Part shown: in pieces, positions 34,237 through 44,155 of the stretch
Layout: each line of letters opens with the position of its first letter
How positions within the stretch are numbered: the first letter of the stretch is position 1
Origin: an uncultured Lachnospiraceae bacterium
GTDB taxonomy: Bacteria; Bacillota; Clostridia; Lachnospirales; Lachnospiraceae
Length of the DNA: 64,000 nt
Assembly: GCA_959022495.1 (NCBI GenBank)
Contig: CAUEYX010000007.1
Location: 47,940 to 111,939 of the forward strand
Direction: 5' to 3'
The notes under the pieces: model-generated
Told to the model about the DNA's origin: nothing
Seen by the model: the letters and a program-made list of their open reading frames with translations, nothing else
The model's database searches: none
Program-made: the position numbers and the translations under genes

Positions 34237-35556
34237 ATGGATTTATTTGACTATATGAGAGAAAAAGACCAGGAGAAAGAATCACCGCTTGCCTCAAGGA
34301 TGCGTCCTTCCACGCTGGAAGAAGTGGTGGGGCAGCAGCATATCATTGGCAGGGACAAGCTTCTTTACCGGGCGATCAAGGCGGATAAATTAAGTTCCGT
34401 GATCTTTTACGGCCCGCCTGGCACCGGTAAGACCACGCTTGCCAAAGTGATTGCCAATACGACCAGCGCCCAGTTCAAACAGATCAATGCCACATCCGCG
34501 GGAAAAAAGGATATGGAAGAAGTTGTCCGGGAGGCGAAGGACCTTCAGGGAATGTATGGAAAGAAAACGATCCTTTTTATCGATGAGATTCACAGGTTCA
34601 ATAAAGGGCAGCAGGACTATCTTCTGCCATTCGTAGAAGACGGGACAGTGATTCTGATCGGTGCCACTACAGAAAACCCGTATTTCGAGGTGAATGGAGC
34701 TCTGCTTTCACGCTCCAGTATATTTGAGCTGAAACCATTGGAGAAGGAGGATATTAAGACCCTTCTCATGCGTGCCCTGAATGATACGGAAAAGGGGATG
34801 GGAAGTTTCCGCGCGCGGATCGACGAAGATGCCCTGGAGTTTCTCGCGGATCTGTCCGGCGGGGATGCGAGGAATGCCCTCAATGCCATTGAGCTGGGCG
34901 TGCTTACCACACCGCGCAGTGAAGACGGGATAATCCATATTACAATGGTTGTGGCATCGGAATGTATTCAGAAACGGACGGTCAATTATGACAAGCGCGG
35001 GGACAGCCATTACGATATCATCTCAGCTTTCATCAAGAGCATGAGAGGGTCGGACCCGGACGCGGCGGTTTACTACCTGGCGAAAATGCTGTACGCGGGC
35101 GAGGATGTGAAATTCATTGCCAGACGCATTATGATCTGCGCCTCCGAAGATGTGGGAAACGCAGACCCCATGGCGTTGACCGTGGCGGTGTCGGCGGCCC
35201 AGGCAGTTGAGCGCATCGGAATGCCGGAATCCCAGATCATTTTGTCTCAGGCGGTGACTTATGTGGCGTGCGCGCCCAAGAGCAATTCGGCTGTGAAAGC
35301 CATCACAGCGGCGAATCAGGCGGTGGAGCAGTATCAGACCAGTGTGCCGGCCCATTTAAGAGACGCGCATTACAAGGGGGCCGGGAAACTGGGGCATGGG
35401 ATCGGGTACAAGTATGCTCACGATTATCCGGGACATTATGTGGACCAGCAGTACCTGCCGGATGAAATAAAAGACGCCAGGTTCTATGAACCCGGCGGTC
35501 TCGGTTATGAGAAAATAATAAAAGAGTATCTGCAGAAAATACGGCAGGAGAATTGA
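34237..35556 (+). CDS. rarA: Replication-associated recombination protein RarA (MgsA)
   Basis: This 439-residue AAA+ ATPase is related to clamp-loader subunits. Walker A is GPPGTGKTTLAK, Walker B/sensor DEIHRFNKGQQD, and the C-terminal oligomerisation part (AVYYLAKMLYAGEDVKFIARR; HLRDAHYKGAGKLGHG) is diagnostic of RarA/MgsA. It acts at stalled replication forks. RBS AAGGAGG precedes ATG 34237. The gene converges with the DUF4364 gene, with only 10 bp between stops and no evident hairpin terminator. Confidence 0.94.
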   Translation: MDLFDYMREKDQEKESPLASRMRPSTLEEVVGQQHIIGRDKLLYRAIKADKLSSVIFYGPPGTGKTTLAKVIANTTSAQFKQINATSAGKKDMEEVVREAKDLQGMYGKKTILFIDEIHRFNKGQQDYLLPFVEDGTVILIGATTENPYFEVNGALLSRSSIFELKPLEKEDIKTLLMRALNDTEKGMGSFRARIDEDALEFLADLSGGDARNALNAIELGVLTTPRSEDGIIHITMVVASECIQKRTVNYDKRGDSHYDIISAFIKSMRGSDPDAAVYYLAKMLYAGEDVKFIARRIMICASEDVGNADPMALTVAVSAAQAVERIGMPESQIILSQAVTYVACAPKSNSAVKAITAANQAVEQYQTSVPAHLRDAHYKGAGKLGHGIGYKYAHDYPGHYVDQQYLPDEIKDARFYEPGGLGYEKIIKEYLQKIRQEN

Positions 35557-35566
35557 CTCCGTGCTG

Positions 35567-36079
35567 TCACAATAGATTGGCGAGCAGCAGGGCATAGATC
35601 TGCTGGCTGTTTAAATCCCAGCGGTTTGCGATGGCTTCGGCCTCTGTCTCGGTTGGAACGGTAAGTTTCAAATCAATGAGGCTGGAGCCATTTTCTACGA
35701 TCTGGCACCGCACTTCATATTCTTTCTTCGTATTGAGGTAATAATCTGACTTGACAGACACTTCTTCTTTTAAGTCATACTGCTTTTCCTTCAGAAAATC
35801 ATCGATATCTTTGCGGATCGCGGAGGAGATCTTATTGCTGAAATAGTGGATGGTTTCCGCTCCGTTTTCCGTCAGATGGTACAGTGTCCGGTTGTGGGTC
35901 GTCTCCGGGCGTATGAGGGCAGACTCCGCCAGCTCGGAGAGGGCTTCCTGAAGTTTGAAATAGGTAGTGTATCCTTTATCCAGCACAAATTCGGATATCT
36001 GGGAAGTGGTAAGCGGAAAGTCCACCTTGTTCAGCATATATAATATGATTAATTTATAGAGGGTAAATGTCTCAGCCAT
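35567..36079 (-). CDS. DUF4364 family protein
   Basis: The 170-residue protein begins AETFTLYKLIILYMLNKVDFP and contains a winged-helix-like N-terminus (LTTSQISEFVLDKGYTTYFKLQEAL). It matches DUF4364, a Clostridia-specific family that is probably DNA-binding. RBS AAAGGAG lies upstream, and its start overlaps the end of the radical SAM gene by 8 bp, so it is the last gene of a three-gene leftward operon (malic enzyme, radical SAM, DUF4364). Function is unknown. Confidence 0.82.
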   Translation of the reverse strand: MAETFTLYKLIILYMLNKVDFPLTTSQISEFVLDKGYTTYFKLQEALSELAESALIRPETTHNRTLYHLTENGAETIHYFSNKISSAIRKDIDDFLKEKQYDLKEEVSVKSDYYLNTKKEYEVRCQIVENGSSLIDLKLTVPTETEAEAIANRWDLNSQQIYALLLANLL

Positions 36080-37013
36080 GATACTCCTTTCCCTGCCATA
36101 TATCGTTTTCCTTCAGATACTGGTTCAGCCGGTTCAGTACGGTTCGCTTGGCCCCTGTCCAGAGCGGTGCGGTCAGAAGGTCTTTTGGCCCGTCCCCGGT
36201 GAGCCGGTGAACGACCATATCGGGTCTCAGGCAGGAGATACATCTGCCCAGGACGCGGATGTATTCCTCCATATCGGGGATGTGGAACGGACAGGACCGA
36301 TAAAGTTCTGCCAAGTCTGTGCCCTCCAGCACATGGAGAAGCTGTAGTTTTATTCCCTGGATATTCTGCCGGTTCAGGTAATCCACTGTCTCAAGCATCA
36401 TGTCCTCTGTCTCACGGGGGAGGAAGAGAATCACATGGACGATCACAGATATACCGATCCTGCGCAGATCTGACACCGCTCGGTCGAAGACTTCCAACTC
36501 ATAACCCCGGCGGATGAAGCGGGCCGACGCCGGATGAATTGTCTGAAGTCCTAATTCCACCCATACAGGTTTGACGCGGTTAAGCCGTTCCAGCAGCTTG
36601 AGGACGTCACTGCCCAGACAGTCCGGGCGGGTGGCAATGGAGAGAACTTTGACATCGGGATCTTCCAAAGCCTCCGTAAAAATCTGCTCCAGACAGCTGA
36701 CAGGAGCATACGTATTGGTAAACGCCTGGAAATATGCAATATAAGAATGCACGGGACGTTTGGACAAAAGTTCCTTTTTTCCCTCTTTCAGCTGCTCTGT
36801 AATCGAGAGAGAGGCATTTCCCGCAAAATCCCCAGATCCCATGGCGCTGCAGAATATACAGCCTCTGGTCCCGATATGCCCGTCCCTGTTGGGGCAGGAC
36901 ATTCCCCCGTTCAGGGTGATTTTATATACTTTTTCTCCATAGGTCTCTTTTAGGAAGGAATCCAGAGAATAGTACCGCCTCCCATCCCAGCAGCTCTGTT
37001 CTGACTGGGTCAA
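36072..37013 (-). CDS. TIGR01212-family radical SAM protein (YhcC-like)
   Basis: The 313-residue protein starts at TTG 37013, whose TTGA overlaps the malic-enzyme stop, with AAAGGA 9 nt upstream. The cluster motif is CPNRDGHIGTRGCIFC, the long-spaced CX12CX2C type of the TIGR01212/YhcC family, followed by GSGDFAG and the TIM-barrel landmarks SIATRPDCL and ELGLQTIHP. Its substrate is not established; E. coli YhcC has been connected to anaerobic ribonucleotide metabolism or tRNA-type roles only loosely. The family call is firm. Confidence 0.87.
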   Translation of the reverse strand: MTQSEQSCWDGRRYYSLDSFLKETYGEKVYKITLNGGMSCPNRDGHIGTRGCIFCSAMGSGDFAGNASLSITEQLKEGKKELLSKRPVHSYIAYFQAFTNTYAPVSCLEQIFTEALEDPDVKVLSIATRPDCLGSDVLKLLERLNRVKPVWVELGLQTIHPASARFIRRGYELEVFDRAVSDLRRIGISVIVHVILFLPRETEDMMLETVDYLNRQNIQGIKLQLLHVLEGTDLAELYRSCPFHIPDMEEYIRVLGRCISCLRPDMVVHRLTGDGPKDLLTAPLWTGAKRTVLNRLNQYLKENDIWQGKEYHG

Positions 37014-38164
37014 CGGATCAGGTCCTTTACAGCCTGGCTGACGGTGTCAGCGACGCGCGGGTCAAAGGGCTGAGGAAGGATGTTGTCTTCGTTTAATTCA
37101 CTGTCAGATATGAGCCCGGCGATGGCTTCCGCGGCTGCCAGTTTCATCTCCTCAGTGATCTGGGATGCGCGTCCCTCAAGAGCTCCTTTAAAGATTCCGG
37201 GAAATGCGACCACATTGTTGATCTGGTTCGGGAAGTCGGAACGGCCTGTACCAACAACTTTTGCGCCGGCAGCTTTTGCCAGATCCGGCATGATCTCCGG
37301 TACTGGATTAGACAGGGCAAAGATGATGGCATCCGTGTTCATGGACGCGGCCATTTCTCCTGTGACAACGCCCGGGGCGGATACACCTACAAAGATGTCC
37401 GCGCCTTTGAGCGCATCGGCAAGGGTTCCTTTCAGGCCTTCTGGATTTGTGACGCGGGCGATTTCTTCCTTGACAGGAGTCAGTTTGTCCGCTGATCTTG
37501 AGATAATGCCTTTGCTGTCACATATAGTAATATGAGAGAAGCCATAGGTGAGCAGAAGTTTCGTGATGGCGATTCCCGCGCTTCCCGCTCCGTTGATGAC
37601 CACTCTGCAGTTTTCTTTTTTCTTGCCGGTTACTTTTAACGCGTTAATGATCCCCGCCAGAACCACAATCGCAGTTCCGTGCTGGTCATCGTGAAAGACC
37701 GGAATATTGAGAAGCTCTTTTAAGCGGGTTTCGATCTCAAAGCATCTCGGGGCGGAGATATCTTCCAGGTTGATCCCTCCGAAGGCCGGCGCAATATTGA
37801 CGACTGTGTTGATGATCTCTTCCGTGTCCTGGGTGTCCAGGCAGATCGGCACTGCGTTGACGCCTCCAAACTCCTTGAACAGGACCGCCTTCCCCTCCAT
37901 AACCGGCATGGCAGCCAGGGCGCCGATATTCCCCAGGCCAAGGACAGCGCTTCCGTCAGATACGACGGCAACGGTATTGGACTTGATTGTATATTTGTAA
38001 GCCGCCTCCGGATCTTCTGCGATCACTTTGCAGGGCTCGGCAACGCCTGGGGTGTACGCGATGGCCAGGTCTTCCCTGGTGTCCACATGCGCCTTTGCGG
38101 TTGTCTCCAGTTTTCCGTTCCACTGCTCGTGCATTTTAAGGGCTTTTTCGCTGTTGTTTGACAT
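37010..38164 (-). CDS. NAD(P)-dependent malic enzyme
   Basis: I start at ATG 38164 behind GAGGT, giving 384 residues, the short bacterial form without a phosphotransacetylase domain. Motifs include the tyrosine loop YTPGVAEPCK, the metal/substrate region VFHDDQHGTAIVVLAG and the nucleotide loop GAGSAGIA. It converts malate to pyruvate and CO2 with NAD(P) reduction. It is first in a leftward operon ending with DUF4364, all with overlapping junctions. Confidence 0.93.
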   Translation of the reverse strand: MSNNSEKALKMHEQWNGKLETTAKAHVDTREDLAIAYTPGVAEPCKVIAEDPEAAYKYTIKSNTVAVVSDGSAVLGLGNIGALAAMPVMEGKAVLFKEFGGVNAVPICLDTQDTEEIINTVVNIAPAFGGINLEDISAPRCFEIETRLKELLNIPVFHDDQHGTAIVVLAGIINALKVTGKKKENCRVVINGAGSAGIAITKLLLTYGFSHITICDSKGIISRSADKLTPVKEEIARVTNPEGLKGTLADALKGADIFVGVSAPGVVTGEMAASMNTDAIIFALSNPVPEIMPDLAKAAGAKVVGTGRSDFPNQINNVVAFPGIFKGALEGRASQITEEMKLAAAEAIAGLISDSELNEDNILPQPFDPRVADTVSQAVKDLIR

Positions 38165-38254
38165 ATTGATTACCTCTCTCATTTTCTGGTGTTTTTAGAT
38201 TTCTGTTCATTCAGCCATCTGAACTGGCACTATCATATCACTTTCCACCCTGAC

Positions 38255-38283
38255 TTGACAAGGGCAGGTGTGAAATGTATAAT
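38255..38283 (+). promoter_or_regulatory. Strong promoter upstream of rho
   Basis: TTGACA (38255-38260) and TATAAT (38278-38283) match consensus exactly with a 17-bp spacer. The predicted leader before rho is about 110 nt, which could host Rho autoregulation. Confidence 0.8.
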
Positions 38284-38403
38284 AGTTGCATATTTAATGC
38301 ACTTTATCGATTTTATGTCGATTCCGACGAAAATTCCCGAAGCATTTAGTATCATAAGAACTGCGAGACAGAAAGAATTTTATATTTCAGAAAGGAAAGG
38401 ATT

Positions 38404-39753
38404 ATGACAAGAGAAAAGTATGAATCACTTCCACTGGCGACGCTCAAAGAGCTGGCAAAAGCGAGGAAGATGAGGGGCGTCTCTACCTTGAAGAAAAGCG
38501 ACCTGATCGACGCGATGCTTGCCCTCGATGAGAAAGAGGAACAGGCGGAGGCTGCGTCTGAAGCAAAGGCGGAAGTCAGAGAAGAGATGAAGGAGAAGAA
38601 GGCGGAGACGGATATCGAGCAGCTTGACAGCGGCAATACTGCGAACGGCATCCTGGAAGTGATGCAGGATGGGTTTGGCTTTATCCGCAGTGATAACTAT
38701 CTTCCGGGAGAAAATGACGTCTATGTGTCACCGGCCCAGATCCGCAGGTTTGGATTAAAGACCGGGGATATTCTGACCGGCAATACAAGAGTGAAGACCC
38801 AGGGGGAGAAATTCAGCGCGCTTTTGTATGTGTCTACGATCAACGGCCTGCGCCCGGCGGAGGCCATGAAAAGAAAGAACTTTGAGGATCTGACTCCTAT
38901 TTTCCCGAATCAGAGAATCCGTCTGGAGAATCCGGGAAGCAGTACGGCTATGCGGATTATGGACCTGGTATCCCCTATCGGAAAGGGGCAGCGCGGCATG
39001 ATTGTGTCCCCTCCAAAGGCAGGGAAGACGACTCTGTTAAAAGAAGCGGCGCTCGCTGTGCAGAAAACAGAGCCCAATATGCATCTTCTCATTCTTCTGA
39101 TCGATGAGAGACCGGAGGAAGTCACCGATATTAAAGAAGCGATTTCAGGTCCTAATGTGGAAGTGATCCACTCTACATTTGACGAGCTCCCGGAACATCA
39201 CAAACGAGTGTCCGAGATGGTGATCGCCAGAGCAAAACGCCTGGTAGAGCATGGAAAGGACGTCATGATCCTCCTGGACAGCATCACCAGGCTGTCGCGC
39301 GCTTACAACCTGATCGTGCCCCCGTCAGGAAGAACACTGTCAGGAGGTCTTGATCCCGCTGCGCTCTACAGCCCGAAGCGGTTTTTCGGAGCGGCGAGAA
39401 ATATGAGGGAAGGCGGCAGTCTGACGATCCTCGCCACAGCTCTTGTGGATACCGGAAGTAAGATGGACGATGTTGTGTACGAGGAGTTTAAGGGAACCGG
39501 CAACATGGAGCTGATTCTCGACCGCAGGCTTCAGGAGAAGAGAGTGTTCCCGGCGATCGATATCCCGAAATCGGGTACAAGGCGCGAGGATCTGCTTTTA
39601 AATAAAGAAGAGCAGGAAGCGATCTACATTATACGCCGCGCGATGAACGGAATGAAATCCGAGGAGGCGGTGGACAATCTTTTAAATATGTTTACCCGCA
39701 CAAAATCGAACGCAGAGCTCGTACATCAGGTGATCCGCCAGAAGTTTATTTAG
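38404..39753 (+). CDS. rho: Transcription termination factor Rho
   Basis: The 449-residue protein has the Rho N-terminal helical domain ([21 protein letters not shown]), a short acidic insertion (~35 residues), the cold-shock-like RNA-binding domain ([21 protein letters not shown]), and the motor with Walker [13 protein letters not shown], Walker [14 protein letters not shown] and Q-loop LSRAYNL. It is an RNA helicase ending transcription at Rho-dependent sites. RBS GGAAAGG precedes ATG 38404. rpmE follows, in its own unit. Confidence 0.97.
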   Translation: MTREKYESLPLATLKELAKARKMRGVSTLKKSDLIDAMLALDEKEEQAEAASEAKAEVREEMKEKKAETDIEQLDSGNTANGILEVMQDGFGFIRSDNYLPGENDVYVSPAQIRRFGLKTGDILTGNTRVKTQGEKFSALLYVSTINGLRPAEAMKRKNFEDLTPIFPNQRIRLENPGSSTAMRIMDLVSPIGKGQRGMIVSPPKAGKTTLLKEAALAVQKTEPNMHLLILLIDERPEEVTDIKEAISGPNVEVIHSTFDELPEHHKRVSEMVIARAKRLVEHGKDVMILLDSITRLSRAYNLIVPPSGRTLSGGLDPAALYSPKRFFGAARNMREGGSLTILATALVDTGSKMDDVVYEEFKGTGNMELILDRRLQEKRVFPAIDIPKSGTRREDLLLNKEEQEAIYIIRRAMNGMKSEEAVDNLLNMFTRTKSNAELVHQVIRQKFI

Positions 39754-39820
39754 AGGATGCCGCTTACAGTGGCAGATTCTGACAGAATTCGACGGATTAA
39801 GAGGATTATAGAAAAAAGAG

Positions 39821-39849
39821 TTGCAAAAGAAAATATCTTATGCTACAAT
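39821..39849 (+). promoter_or_regulatory. Promoter of rpmE
   Basis: TTGCAA (39821-39826) and TACAAT (39844-39849) are spaced by 17 bp, 54 bp before the rpmE start. Confidence 0.7.
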
Positions 39850-39902
39850 TAAAAAGCTGTTTAGAGACTATAATATTATTTTAAAATAGAGAGGTGAAAA
39901 TC

Positions 39903-40103
39903 ATGCGCGAAGGAATCCATCCGGAATATCATCAGGCAACAGTGACCTGCAACTGCGGCAACACTTTTGTGACAGGTTCCACAAAGGAGAACATCCACGT
40001 TGAAATCTGCTCCAAGTGCCATCCGTTCTATACAGGACAGCAGAAGGCAGCACAGGCACGCGGCCGTGTTGACAAGTTCAACAAGAAATACGGTATTAAA
40101 TAA
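39903..40103 (+). CDS. rpmE: 50S ribosomal protein L31
   Basis: I start at ATG 39903 behind GAGGTG, giving 66 residues ([20 protein letters not shown]...). Four cysteines (CNCG...CSKC) show the zinc-binding form of L31. The rho-rpmE order is conserved in Clostridia. A strong terminator follows 13 bp after the stop, making this a monocistronic unit. Confidence 0.97.
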   Translation: MREGIHPEYHQATVTCNCGNTFVTGSTKENIHVEICSKCHPFYTGQQKAAQARGRVDKFNKKYGIK

Positions 40104-40116
40104 GTACAGACAGAGC

Positions 40117-40147
40117 AGGCTGAGGTGGAAGCATCTCAGCCTCTTTT
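40117..40147 (+). terminator. Terminator of rpmE
   Basis: AGGCTGAG (40117-40124) pairs with CTCAGCCT (40135-40142) around a 10-nt loop, followed by CTTTT. Confidence 0.85.
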
Positions 40148-40263
40148 GTAGACAGAAAACATGTTGATGCCTGACCTTTTGAAAGTATGACAGAGAGAGG
40201 TCAGGCATCGTTCGTGACATAAGAGAACAGCAGGATGACTTGGGAAAAGGACCAGGAGGAGTT

Positions 40264-41178
40264 ATGAAATCATCGAATATAGGCGGACAGGCAGTTCTGG
40301 AAGGCATCATGATGAGAAACGGAGGGAAGTATTCTGTGGCAGTGCGCAGGACGGATGGCAGTATTGCGGTGGATGTGCAGGATTACCACAGTGTAATCCC
40401 ATGGAAGACACCCCTTAAAATCCCGTTTATCAGAGGGATTTTCAGTTTTGTGGACTCCCTTGTGCTCGGCATGCGCACACTGATGTACTCTGCCAGTTTT
40501 TTTGAGGAAGAGGAAGGCGAAGAGCTTACACCGGAGGAGGCGGCGAAGCAGGATAAGCAGGAAAAGCTGATTCTGTACGTGACAATGGCCGTGGCGGTGG
40601 TGCTGGCTGTGGCACTTTTTATGGTGCTCCCCTATTTTCTCAGCAGCTTTGTGGAGAAACATACATCCTCCAGGGCGGCTATGACGATATTTGAGGGCGT
40701 GATCCGTGTTGTGATCTTTCTGATTTATATCTTTTTTATTTCAAGGACAAAAGATATTAAACGGACATTTATGTATCATGGGGCGGAACATAAATGCATC
40801 AACTGCATCGAGCACGGCCTGGAACTGAATGTGGAGAATGTAAGGAAGAGTTCCAAGCAGCACAAACGCTGTGGTACGAGCTTCCTCTTTTTCGTCATGA
40901 TTGTGAGCATTATTTTCTGCTTTTTTATTACAACAGATTCCCAAGTGCTGCGGGTAGTTATCCGGATCGCGCTTTTCCCCCTGATCGCGGGTGTGTCATA
41001 TGAGATTATCCGCCTGGCGGGAAATAGTGATCATTTCCTTGTAAATCTTCTGAGCCGGCCCGGAATGTGGGTGCAGAATATGACGACAAAAGAGCCGGAT
41101 GACAGTATGATCGAAGTTGGGATTCGCGCTGTGGAAGAAGTATTCGACTGGCGCGCCTGGCAGAAGGAGAATTTATGA
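40264..41178 (+). CDS. DUF1385 membrane protein
   Basis: I start at ATG 40264 behind AGGAGG; the product has 304 residues. It begins SSNIGGQAVLEGIMMRNGGK, the signature of DUF1385 (YqhQ-like), and has four membrane helices (about 105-130, 145-160, 210-228, 232-250). The YHGAEHKCI histidine/glutamate motif between helices suggests metal binding. The family is nearly always found between rpmE and prmC/prfA in Clostridia, as here. Its role is not firmly known. It overlaps prmC by 4 bp (ATGA). Confidence 0.87.
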   Translation: MKSSNIGGQAVLEGIMMRNGGKYSVAVRRTDGSIAVDVQDYHSVIPWKTPLKIPFIRGIFSFVDSLVLGMRTLMYSASFFEEEEGEELTPEEAAKQDKQEKLILYVTMAVAVVLAVALFMVLPYFLSSFVEKHTSSRAAMTIFEGVIRVVIFLIYIFFISRTKDIKRTFMYHGAEHKCINCIEHGLELNVENVRKSSKQHKRCGTSFLFFVMIVSIIFCFFITTDSQVLRVVIRIALFPLIAGVSYEIIRLAGNSDHFLVNLLSRPGMWVQNMTTKEPDDSMIEVGIRAVEEVFDWRAWQKENL

Positions 41179-42119
41179 TCCGGGTGAGCCAGACAGAACA
41201 AAGAGGAACTGCAGAAGATAGGACGGAGACTTCCACACTGGAAAGTGCATTCGCAGAGGGGCGGGAGTGTCTGGCCCGGGCGGGAGTGCCCGACCCGGCC
41301 CTGGATGCCTGGTATCTTCTGGAATATGTGACCGGGATCAGCCGTGCCTCCTACTATATGGAGCCAGGCAGGGAACTGCCGGGACGGCAGTACGCCGAGT
41401 ATCGGGAGTGTCTTGCCAGGAGGGCGCAGCGCGTGCCGCTCCAGCATATTACCGGGGAACAAGAATTTATGGGGCTTTTGTTTCATGTCAATCCGCATGT
41501 ACTCATCCCACGGCAGGATACAGAAGTTCTTGTAGAACAGGCGCTGGAGATACTTAAGGCGGGCTGTATCCCACAGACAGCAGAGGGAACGCTCCAGATT
41601 CTGGATATGTGCACAGGCTCAGGATGTATTCTGCTCAGTTTCCTTCACTATGCAGGAAAGATTAAGAGTGCGGCAGATGCAGGATGGCAGCCAGAGGGGA
41701 CAGGCGCGGACTTGTCACAGGAAGCCCTCGCCGCTGCCCGGGAGAATGCACAGATCCTGGGGATTCCGGCAGAGTTTGTCCAGGGCAGCCTGTTCGAGAA
41801 TGTCCGCGGCAGATATGGCCTGATTCTTTCCAATCCTCCCTATATCCGGACTGCGGATATTGAGATGCTTCAGGATGAGGTGCGTCTTTATGATCCCCGG
41901 GAAGCATTGGATGGGAAAGAGGACGGGCTGTATTTCTACCGGTGTATTGTGAACGATGCCAGAGAACATCTTCTGCCGGGAGGATATCTGCTTTTTGAGA
42001 TCGGGCATGACCAGGCGGAGGATGTAAGCGGATTAATGCACAGCGCGGGATATACAGAGATCCGGGTAAAAAAAGATCTTGCAGGGCTTGACCGGGTCGT
42101 GTATGGAAGATATAGTTAA
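41175..42119 (+). CDS. prmC: Release factor glutamine N5-methyltransferase
   Basis: The 314-residue protein has the PrmC N-terminal helical domain (VPLQHITGEQEFMGL) and a Rossmann methyltransferase domain with DMCTGSGCI for SAM and the NPPY motif (SNPPYIRTADI) for the target glutamine. It methylates the GGQ glutamine of RF1/RF2. prfA, its substrate's gene, is 52 bp downstream, and the start overlaps the DUF1385 stop. Confidence 0.95.
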   Translation: MIRVSQTEQRGTAEDRTETSTLESAFAEGRECLARAGVPDPALDAWYLLEYVTGISRASYYMEPGRELPGRQYAEYRECLARRAQRVPLQHITGEQEFMGLLFHVNPHVLIPRQDTEVLVEQALEILKAGCIPQTAEGTLQILDMCTGSGCILLSFLHYAGKIKSAADAGWQPEGTGADLSQEALAAARENAQILGIPAEFVQGSLFENVRGRYGLILSNPPYIRTADIEMLQDEVRLYDPREALDGKEDGLYFYRCIVNDAREHLLPGGYLLFEIGHDQAEDVSGLMHSAGYTEIRVKKDLAGLDRVVYGRYS

Positions 42120-42171
42120 ATAATGTGAGAGAAAAACATAGTTAGTATTGAGAGAAAAGGACAAAGAGAAA

Positions 42172-43242
42172 ATGTTTGACAGATTAGAGGATCTTTTGAT
42201 TCGGTATGAAGAAGTGATGGGGGAGCTCCAGGAACCTGGAGCAGCTGACGACCAGCAGAGGTTCCGCAGACTGATGAAGGAGCAGAGCGATCTTGCGCCC
42301 ATTGTGGAAGCGTACAATGAATATAAGAACTGTAAGCAGAATATTGACGACAGCCTCGCGATGCTGGAAGAAGAATCGGACGAGGAGATGCGGGAGCTTG
42401 CGAAGGAGGAGTTAAACGAATCCAAGAAACGTGTAGAAGAACTGGAGCAGGAGTTGAAGATCCTTCTTCTGCCCAAAGACCCCAATGATGATAAGAACGT
42501 TATTGTGGAGATCCGCGGAGGTGCGGGCGGTGATGAGGCAGCGCTTTTTGCGGCGGAGATTTACCGGATGTATGTACACTATGCGGACAGCCGCGGCTGG
42601 AAGACAGAGATGATCTCTTTAAATGAAAACGGCATCGGAGGTTTTAAAGAGTGCGTATTCATGATTACAGGACAGGGGGCTTATTCCCGCCTGAAATATG
42701 AAAGCGGCGTACACCGGGTGCAGAGGGTGCCGGAAACAGAGAGCGGCGGAAGGATTCACACCTCAACCGTCACTGTGGCGATTATGCCGGAGGCAGAGGA
42801 AGTGGACATTGTAATCGACGAGAAAGACATCCGCATTGATGTGATGCGCGCTTCCGGGAACGGCGGACAGTGTGTCAACACCACCGACTCCGCGGTGCGC
42901 CTGACTCATTTCCCGACAGGAATCGTGATTTACAGCCAGACAGAGAAGTCCCAGCTGCAGAACAAGGAGAAGGCGTTCCGCCTGCTAAGGTCCAAGCTGT
43001 ATGACCTGGAACTTGAGAAACAGCAGGCTTCCGAGGCGGAGGCGAGAAGGAGCCAGATTGGCACAGGGGACCGTTCTGAGAAAATTCGTACCTATAACTT
43101 CCCGCAGGGCCGTGTGACGGACCACCGGATTAAATTGACGCTTCATAAGCTGGATTCCATCTTAAACGGGGATCTGGATGAGATTATTGACAGCCTGATC
43201 GCGGCGGATCAGACTGCGAAACTGGCGAAGATGGAGGACTGA
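42172..43242 (+). CDS. prfA: Peptide chain release factor 1
   Basis: I start at ATG 42172 (356 residues, [15 protein letters not shown]) rather than at the upstream TTG, because AAAGAG precedes it and RF1 normally begins here. GGQ is in [17 protein letters not shown]. The codon-recognition P-x-T motif reads PET ([14 protein letters not shown]). RF1 reads UAA and UAG, so the TAG within the ABC ATPase gene at 54815 should be a real stop in this organism. Confidence 0.96.
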   Translation: MFDRLEDLLIRYEEVMGELQEPGAADDQQRFRRLMKEQSDLAPIVEAYNEYKNCKQNIDDSLAMLEEESDEEMRELAKEELNESKKRVEELEQELKILLLPKDPNDDKNVIVEIRGGAGGDEAALFAAEIYRMYVHYADSRGWKTEMISLNENGIGGFKECVFMITGQGAYSRLKYESGVHRVQRVPETESGGRIHTSTVTVAIMPEAEEVDIVIDEKDIRIDVMRASGNGGQCVNTTDSAVRLTHFPTGIVIYSQTEKSQLQNKEKAFRLLRSKLYDLELEKQQASEAEARRSQIGTGDRSEKIRTYNFPQGRVTDHRIKLTLHKLDSILNGDLDEIIDSLIAADQTAKLAKMED

Positions 43243-43249
43243 TGAATCA

Positions 43250-44149
43250 ATGACAGAACCAGTATTTAAACGGCCGGAGCTGGAGGATAAGGAGCTGATT
43301 TCTTCTTATTTCGAAAAGGCGCCCAGCAGGAGCTGTGAGCGTACTTTTGTGAATGTGTATCTCTGGTCCAGACATTATAAAGTAAAATATGCGGTAATCG
43401 AAGATGCCCTTGTATTTATGAGTGAAGATAAGGGGACTGCATTTTCCTATCCGGCGGGAGAACCGGAAAATGTCAGGAAGGCGCTGGAATTTTTGATGGA
43501 GTACAGCAGAAAGAAAGAGGTTCCCTTTGTGCTGTATAATGTCACTCCGGAAATGTTTGCGCAGATGGAGGAATGGTATCCGGACCGGTACTGTGTGGAA
43601 TATAACCGGGACTATGCGGATTATGTGTATGAGAGGGAGAAACTTGCCACTTTGGCGGGTAAGAAACTCCACGGGAAGCGCAACCATATCAATAAATTTA
43701 AGTCCCTGTACTCGGACTGGACCTATGAGGCTTTAAGCGACGACAATGTTGAGGATTGTTTCCAGATGGCGCTTCAGTGGAGAAATCAGAACGGATGTGA
43801 AGATGATCCTGAAAAAAACGCGGAGATGTGCGTGACCCTCAATTCTCTGCGGCTTTACAAAGAGCTGGGATTAAAGGGCGGCGTGCTGAAAATTGGCGGC
43901 AGGATCGCGGCGTTTACAGTGGGGGAGCCCCTGTGTGCGGATACGTTTGTGGTGCATATTGAGAAGGCGTTCCCGGATGTAGAGGGCGCTTATCCTATGA
44001 TCAACCAGCAGTTCGTACAGCATGAATGTATGGATTATACCTATGTGAACAGGGAGGAAGACACCGGGGCAGAAGGGCTTCGGAAGGCAAAACTCTCCTA
44101 CAGGCCGGCATTCCTGGAGGAGAAGGGCGTTGTAAGAGAAAAGGAGTGA
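43250..44149 (+). CDS. DUF2156 / phosphatidylglycerol lysyltransferase-domain protein
   Basis: This 299-residue protein consists of two GNAT-like halves without membrane helices (FVNVYLWSRHYKVKYAVIED; KKLHGKRNHINKFKSLY; then GGRIAAFTVGEPL). The architecture is the soluble DUF2156 domain, related to the C-terminal aminoacyl-transferase part of MprF/FemX. The substrate is unknown; aminoacylation of a lipid or small molecule is plausible. It follows prfA by 7 bp, with GGAGG at the end of prfA acting as RBS. Confidence 0.83.
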   Translation: MTEPVFKRPELEDKELISSYFEKAPSRSCERTFVNVYLWSRHYKVKYAVIEDALVFMSEDKGTAFSYPAGEPENVRKALEFLMEYSRKKEVPFVLYNVTPEMFAQMEEWYPDRYCVEYNRDYADYVYEREKLATLAGKKLHGKRNHINKFKSLYSDWTYEALSDDNVEDCFQMALQWRNQNGCEDDPEKNAEMCVTLNSLRLYKELGLKGGVLKIGGRIAAFTVGEPLCADTFVVHIEKAFPDVEGAYPMINQQFVQHECMDYTYVNREEDTGAEGLRKAKLSYRPAFLEEKGVVREKE

Positions 44150-44155
44150 CAGCAG